Assembly: GCA_964409645.1 (NCBI GenBank) | Contig: CAYPEK010000091.1 | Location: forward strand, 1-17,479 | Source of the DNA: CAYPEK01 sp964409645 | GTDB taxonomy: Bacteria; UBP15; UBA6099 | DNA: 17,479 nt | Direction: 5' to 3' | Shown here: positions 13,879 through 17,479 of the stretch, in pieces | How positions within the stretch are numbered: the first letter of the stretch is position 1 | Layout of the letters: each line of letters opens with the position of its first letter | Made by a program: the position numbers and the translations under genes | The notes under the pieces: generated by a model | The model's database searches: none | Seen by the model: only the letters and a program-made list of their open reading frames with translations | What the model was told of the DNA's origin: nothing

Positions 13879-14983
13879 AAGAAAAAACACCCTGACCGCG
13901 CTGATCGCCGCGGCCATTCTGTTCGCTGCGTCCGGCCCATGCCTCGGCGCCGATATTCTCGTATTCGATTTCCGGCACGACGGACAGGCGGCAAATGCAT
14001 GGATGTCCATAGCGCTTACGGATTACGCCATCCGAATTATCAACACACAAGCTCCCGGCAGGGCAATGCCCCGCGAACAACTGCTCGGAATTCTGTCGCG
14101 CTGGCCGGGTGGCAAAAGAAATAATATCTCCTTCGAAACGGAAGATGCCATCGGGCAACGCCTTGGGGCAAAAGTCATCATCGACGCTTCATTAAGCGAA
14201 ACCCGGACGGGATTGCAGTTTACAGGCACAATAATCAACCCGGACACCGGCGCTGTTGACGACATATCATTTCAAACGACCGATTTCGGCATCTCCACGG
14301 CGCAAACGATACTCTTTAAACGGCTGAAGGAAAAGCTCGGAATCAAAGCGAAATCAAAGACAAACGCGCTGCAGGGCACATCGGACTCGGAAGCATACAA
14401 ACTCTTCTGGAGAGCAGCCGTATTGTATGAAAAAGGCAGCCCGGACAAAGCGGATCCGCTTCTCGAACGAGCCCGCGAACGCGACCCCGGCTACGCCGAA
14501 CCCGCAATCCTTTCCGGCCGCATCCTGCTCGACAAATCCTTTTTCAGCAAAGCGGCGGACACTTTCAGGCGCGCGGCCGACAAATGGCCGTCGGACGCAA
14601 GGCCCCAGTTCTTCCTCGGCCTCACCCTGTATCTTCAAAGACAGACGCAACCCGCAAAAGCCGCGTTCGAAAAAGCCATCCGCCTCGACTCTGACAACCC
14701 GGAATACTATTACAACCTCGGAATTCTCGAAAAAGATATTTTCCTTTACACCGAAGCATTCCGAGAACTTGAAAAAACAGTCAGCCTCGATCCGACCATA
14801 TACGACGCATGGTACCAGCTCGCCGTTCTATACGCCTACACAAAGCAGGAGTCGAACGCTCTCGACTGCCTCGAAAAGGCCGTGGAATGGGGAGGCCGGG
14901 AAATTGCATCCAAAGCCGGCAAAGATGCCGATCTGAACTGGCTACGCATCAACCCCAGATTCAGAAAAATCATAGCGAAATAG
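13865..14983 (+). CDS. Exported TPR-repeat protein
   Basis: This is a 372-residue protein with a basic N-terminus and signal peptide (TLTALIAAAILFAASGPCLGA). A first domain (about 30-160) has the DILVFDFRHDG... AIGQRLGAKVIIDASLSETRTGLQFTGTIINP pattern, like the TolB-N/FlgO-type domains that often precede TPRs. Residues about 175-350 contain around five tetratricopeptide repeats (for example RPQFFLGLTLYLQRQTQPAKAAFEKAIRLD and EYYYNLGILEKDIFLYTEAFRELEKTVSLD). It probably works as a periplasmic scaffold. The start is uncertain: GTG 13865 or TTG 13856; GGAGA at 13848-13852 is 12 or 3 bases ahead. Either way it overlaps the kinase-like gene. The partner is unknown. Confidence 0.8.
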   Translation: MKTCKRKNTLTALIAAAILFAASGPCLGADILVFDFRHDGQAANAWMSIALTDYAIRIINTQAPGRAMPREQLLGILSRWPGGKRNNISFETEDAIGQRLGAKVIIDASLSETRTGLQFTGTIINPDTGAVDDISFQTTDFGISTAQTILFKRLKEKLGIKAKSKTNALQGTSDSEAYKLFWRAAVLYEKGSPDKADPLLERARERDPGYAEPAILSGRILLDKSFFSKAADTFRRAADKWPSDARPQFFLGLTLYLQRQTQPAKAAFEKAIRLDSDNPEYYYNLGILEKDIFLYTEAFRELEKTVSLDPTIYDAWYQLAVLYAYTKQESNALDCLEKAVEWGGREIASKAGKDADLNWLRINPRFRKIIAK

Positions 14984-14984
14984 A

Positions 14985-15605
14985 ATGCCGATGAGGTCTA
15001 AAAAGAACAGATTCGTATTTCTATGCGCTGCTGTCATAATCGTCGCGCTGATTTTCGGCTGCGGACGCTCGGTCGAAAAAAACGCATCTGCGAAAAAAAC
15101 GACGGACCCCGGAACACTCCGCTCGGAAGTGATAAGAAAAATTTCCGAAAAAGTAATCGGCGGCATACCAAATAGCGCACGGCTCGCCGACATACGGAAA
15201 TCAGGCATACTGCGAGTAGCATATCCCGCGGAGCAGTCGCCTTTTCAGTCGCTCGACCCCGCTCTCAAACTACCGGTCGGATTTAACCCCGCGTTGGCGG
15301 CCGAGATCGCCCAAATTCTCGAAGTAAAAACAAACAACACGATCCTGCCCGACCAGCCGGGCTCGAAATCTCCGCCGCAAAACTGGCAGAGCAAATATGA
15401 CCTGCTCTTCATGCCGGAAGGGGCACGCGGATGTCCGCCGGAAAACAGTATCCGTTACTTTTACTCCGGCACCGGCAAAGGATGGAAAACAATCTGCGCT
15501 GCCGGATCGGGCCGGGAACTCCCGGACGCCGTCGGGGAAATAATGACCTATCTCAATGAGACAGGCATATTCGCGCAACTGTACAAAACACATGTCCAGC
15601 CGTAA
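14985..15605 (+). CDS. Short solute-binding-protein-like lipoprotein
   Basis: This is a 206-residue lipoprotein. The signal peptide ends in IFGC with Cys26 as lipid site (Cys24 if the ATG at 14991 is used). Residues about 65-110 (SGILRVAYPAEQSPFQSLDPA, LPVGFNPALAAEIAQILEV) match the opening of family 3 extracellular solute-binding proteins, and WQSKYDLLFMPEGARG fits the segment after the first lobe. The usual second lobe is much shortened, so ligand binding may be altered or lost. It starts one base after the TPR gene stop and overlaps the histidine kinase gene by 14 bases. Together these suggest a sensory accessory protein rather than a transporter subunit; no permease gene is present. Confidence 0.68.
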   Translation: MPMRSKKNRFVFLCAAVIIVALIFGCGRSVEKNASAKKTTDPGTLRSEVIRKISEKVIGGIPNSARLADIRKSGILRVAYPAEQSPFQSLDPALKLPVGFNPALAAEIAQILEVKTNNTILPDQPGSKSPPQNWQSKYDLLFMPEGARGCPPENSIRYFYSGTGKGWKTICAAGSGRELPDAVGEIMTYLNETGIFAQLYKTHVQP

Positions 15606-17334
15606 ACGATCGACAATTTTTTCGAAACTCATCGTCTCGCACACTGTTGTGCTGCTGACGGCGGTACTTATTGTCGGCGCCGCTTTCTATACATTCACAT
15701 CCACCTACCTCGGAAAAACCGCCTACAAAGAGATGCGCCGCGCCAACAGGCTCGCGATGAACGTCACACAACGCCACCTCGAAACGGCTGCCGTCAACTC
15801 CAAACTTCTCGCTGAAAATTACGACATCCGTTCAGGCCTGAAAACAAGAGACACTGCACTTATCACAACCCGCCTCTCTCACGAACTCACCGCTCTCAAT
15901 GCCGATTTCATTTCCGTCGCCGGATCGGACGGCGTCGTTTTCTGCAACATGACACGCCAGAAAATGACCCCGGAAGCAGCCGATATCGCGGAAAGCGAGC
16001 CCCTGTTCCTTAGCCCGGCGTTTCAGCAGGCGGCGGATAACCGCGCCGCCGCCGACATCGAGCCTGTCTTCCCGAACAGCATCGCAGTTGTCGCCGTGGC
16101 GCAGGTGCGCGACAGCAAATCCGGCGTAGAGGGCTTCGTGCGGATCGGCACATACCTCGACAGCAGATTCATCAACGCCGTGCGCGCCCTTTCCAACGCC
16201 GACCTCGCGATCGAATACCGCGGCACCGTCGTCGCCGCAACTGTAGCCATCCCGTCGGGACAACCCGTGAAACCCAATTCGCTCAAACGCGCATACCTGA
16301 TGTCGCGGCTCCCTGTACGCAGCGGCGGCCGCGATGTCGCTCATCTGATCGCGCTGTATCCGAAAAGTGAAATCGCGAGCGTCCAGCAGCGCGGACTCGC
16401 CGTTATCGCGCTCATCACCTGCATTGCCTTCGGCCTCTCGGTCCTCGTCAGCATACGCATGTCGCGCCGCATAACCGGGCCGCTCGGCGAACTCGCAAGC
16501 GGCGCGGGAAAAATCAAAGACGGCGACCTTTCACACCGCATTGTCGGCATCGGAAACGACGAACTCGGAGACCTCGCAGTCGCCTTTAACCACATGGCCG
16601 AGTCGCTCCATCAGCGGGACGTCGAAATCAAAAAAAATCAGGACCAACTGATCGAGTCCGGAAAACTCGCCGCACTCGGCGAACTGGCCGCCGGGATCGC
16701 ACACGAGATCGGAAACCCGCTCGCCGCCATCTACGGCTATCTGCAACTCCTTCACGACGCCAAGCCGGACAAATTCGAACACTTCCTCAAAGAAATGGCG
16801 AAGGAAATCGGTTTCATCGACTCGACCATACGCGAACTGCTCGACTTTGCCCGTCCCGCTAAGACCGAAAGCGAAGTCGTCTCACTCGAAGACGCCGCGG
16901 ACGAAGCCCTGCGCATTCTCGCCTTCCACAAAACAATGAAATACGTCGAAGTCATCCGCGAGAAGGCCGCCGAACCGCCACTCGTCACGGGCAGCCGCAA
17001 GGAACTCGTTCAGGCCATCCTCAACATCTCACTCAACGCCTCTCAGGCCATGCACGGCCACGGCAAGCTCACGCTCGCAACAAGCACCGGCGAGGACAGC
17101 GCCACATTGCTGATAAGAGACACCGGGCCCGGCATCACGCAAGACGACCTCGGCCACATCTTCGAGCCGTTCTTCACAACCAAGCACGGGGGCACGGGAC
17201 TAGGCCTCTCCATCACATACCGCATAGTACAGCGCCACAACGGCTCAATCCGCGTGGAATCCACAAAAGGCGGCGGCGCCTCATTCCTCCTCAGATTCCC
17301 GCTCTCTTACGGCCCCGGCGATAAGGGCGTATAG
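15592..17334 (+). CDS. Membrane sensor histidine kinase (NtrB/ZraS-like)
   Basis: This is a 580-residue kinase. Transmembrane helix 1 spans about 10-33, an extracytoplasmic Cache-like sensor region about 34-265, and helix 2 about 267-288. HAMP follows (289-343), then HisKA with H-box ELAAGIAHEIGNPL and phospho-acceptor His371, and HATPase_c with N-box ILNISLNASQ (478-484), G1 box DTGPGI (510-515), F-box FEPFFTT and G2 box GTGLGLS. It would sense an envelope signal and phosphorylate a response regulator, which is not in the window and may lie beyond the tRNA. I use ATG 15592 rather than 15556 because the extra 12 residues add nothing recognisable. It overlaps the lipoprotein gene by 14 bases. 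Confidence 0.9.
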   Translation: MSSRKRSTIFSKLIVSHTVVLLTAVLIVGAAFYTFTSTYLGKTAYKEMRRANRLAMNVTQRHLETAAVNSKLLAENYDIRSGLKTRDTALITTRLSHELTALNADFISVAGSDGVVFCNMTRQKMTPEAADIAESEPLFLSPAFQQAADNRAAADIEPVFPNSIAVVAVAQVRDSKSGVEGFVRIGTYLDSRFINAVRALSNADLAIEYRGTVVAATVAIPSGQPVKPNSLKRAYLMSRLPVRSGGRDVAHLIALYPKSEIASVQQRGLAVIALITCIAFGLSVLVSIRMSRRITGPLGELASGAGKIKDGDLSHRIVGIGNDELGDLAVAFNHMAESLHQRDVEIKKNQDQLIESGKLAALGELAAGIAHEIGNPLAAIYGYLQLLHDAKPDKFEHFLKEMAKEIGFIDSTIRELLDFARPAKTESEVVSLEDAADEALRILAFHKTMKYVEVIREKAAEPPLVTGSRKELVQAILNISLNASQAMHGHGKLTLATSTGEDSATLLIRDTGPGITQDDLGHIFEPFFTTKHGGTGLGLSITYRIVQRHNGSIRVESTKGGGASFLLRFPLSYGPGDKGV

Positions 17335-17361
17335 CACGGATATTTCCATAAAAAATCCGGG

Positions 17362-17389
17362 TTGCAATACTTGTGGAAAGCATTATAAT
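17362..17389 (+). promoter_or_regulatory. Promoter of tRNA-Thr
   Basis: TTGCAA (17362-17367) and a perfect TATAAT (17384-17389) are 16 bases apart. The predicted start, near 17396, is about 9 bases before the tRNA 5' end, which fits a stable-RNA promoter. It lies in the short gap after the histidine kinase. Confidence 0.78.
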
Positions 17390-17404
17390 ATACGGCGGCG
17401 ATTC

Positions 17405-17477
17405 GCCAACGTAGCTCAGTTGGTAGAGCAGCGCACTCGTAATGCGCAGGTCGGCCGTTCGAATCGGCTCGTTGGCT
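17405..17477 (+). tRNA. tRNA-Thr (anticodon CGU)
   Basis: This is a full cloverleaf. Acceptor GCCAACG (17405-17411) pairs with CGTTGGC (17470-17476) and T is the discriminator base. The D-arm is GCTC...GAGC, and the anticodon stem GCGCA/TGCGC carries loop CTCGTAA, giving anticodon CGT for the threonine codon ACG. The variable loop is followed by a T-arm with TTCGAAT. CCA is not encoded in the two visible bases that follow; the window ends here. Confidence 0.95.
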
Positions 17478-17479
17478 TC

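Noticed and set aside
17337..17359. CGGAT/ATCCG inverted repeat after the histidine kinase
   Set aside because: Short stem, 13-base loop and no following U-tract; too weak to call a terminator.
1..17479. CRISPR array, IS transposase or phage genes
   Set aside because: No regularly spaced repeats, transposase, integrase or phage structural frames were seen; the only mobile-like item is the palindromic element at 295-389.

Overview
The window comes from a diderm (Gram-negative-type), fairly GC-rich bacterium. It encodes a TonB-dependent outer-membrane receptor, several lipoproteins with lipobox signal peptides and an outer-membrane polysaccharide-export protein. The sequence alone does not fix the phylum. 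A DivIC-S1 gene pair, an ADP-forming acyl-CoA synthetase and a hairpin-rich palindromic repeat suggest a poorly characterised lineage, but that is inference.

Positions 1-6889 (+) are a corrinoid-uptake operon. It opens with the 3' part of a cobalamin riboswitch (the 5' part lies outside the window) and a hairpin that hides the ribosome-binding site of the first gene. The genes follow in the order btuB-like receptor, a beta-propeller surface lipoprotein that may play the role of Bacteroides BtuG, btuF, btuD and btuC. Spacings are tight and the btuF/btuD and btuD/btuC junctions overlap. Together they would capture B12 at the surface, move it across the outer membrane and pump it through the inner membrane. 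A 95-bp palindromic element lies inside the 5' coding part of btuB and is read in frame.

Positions 6950-11086 (-) carry four genes transcribed leftwards: an SLBB/Wza-like polysaccharide-export protein, a DivIC/FtsB-like division protein, an S1-domain RNA-binding protein, and a fused ADP-forming acyl-CoA synthetase. An AT-rich divergent promoter region (11087-11358) separates them from the right-hand operon.

Positions 11359-17334 (+) hold what is probably one operon with small gaps and overlaps: a PqqD-like peptide chaperone (RRE), a radical SAM/SPASM enzyme, a 37-residue peptide (12708-12821) with a lasso-type YxxPxLxxxG leader motif, an HPr-kinase-like P-loop protein, a secreted TPR protein, a short solute-binding-protein-like lipoprotein, and a membrane sensor histidine kinase. 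I read the first four as a RiPP (ribosomally made, modified peptide) biosynthetic cassette that joins a lasso-type leader to a radical SAM maturase, with no lasso cyclase, transporter or immunity gene in view. The last three look like an envelope sensing module co-transcribed with it. This cassette is the best candidate for an undescribed system in the window. A tRNA-Thr(CGU) with its own consensus promoter closes the window.
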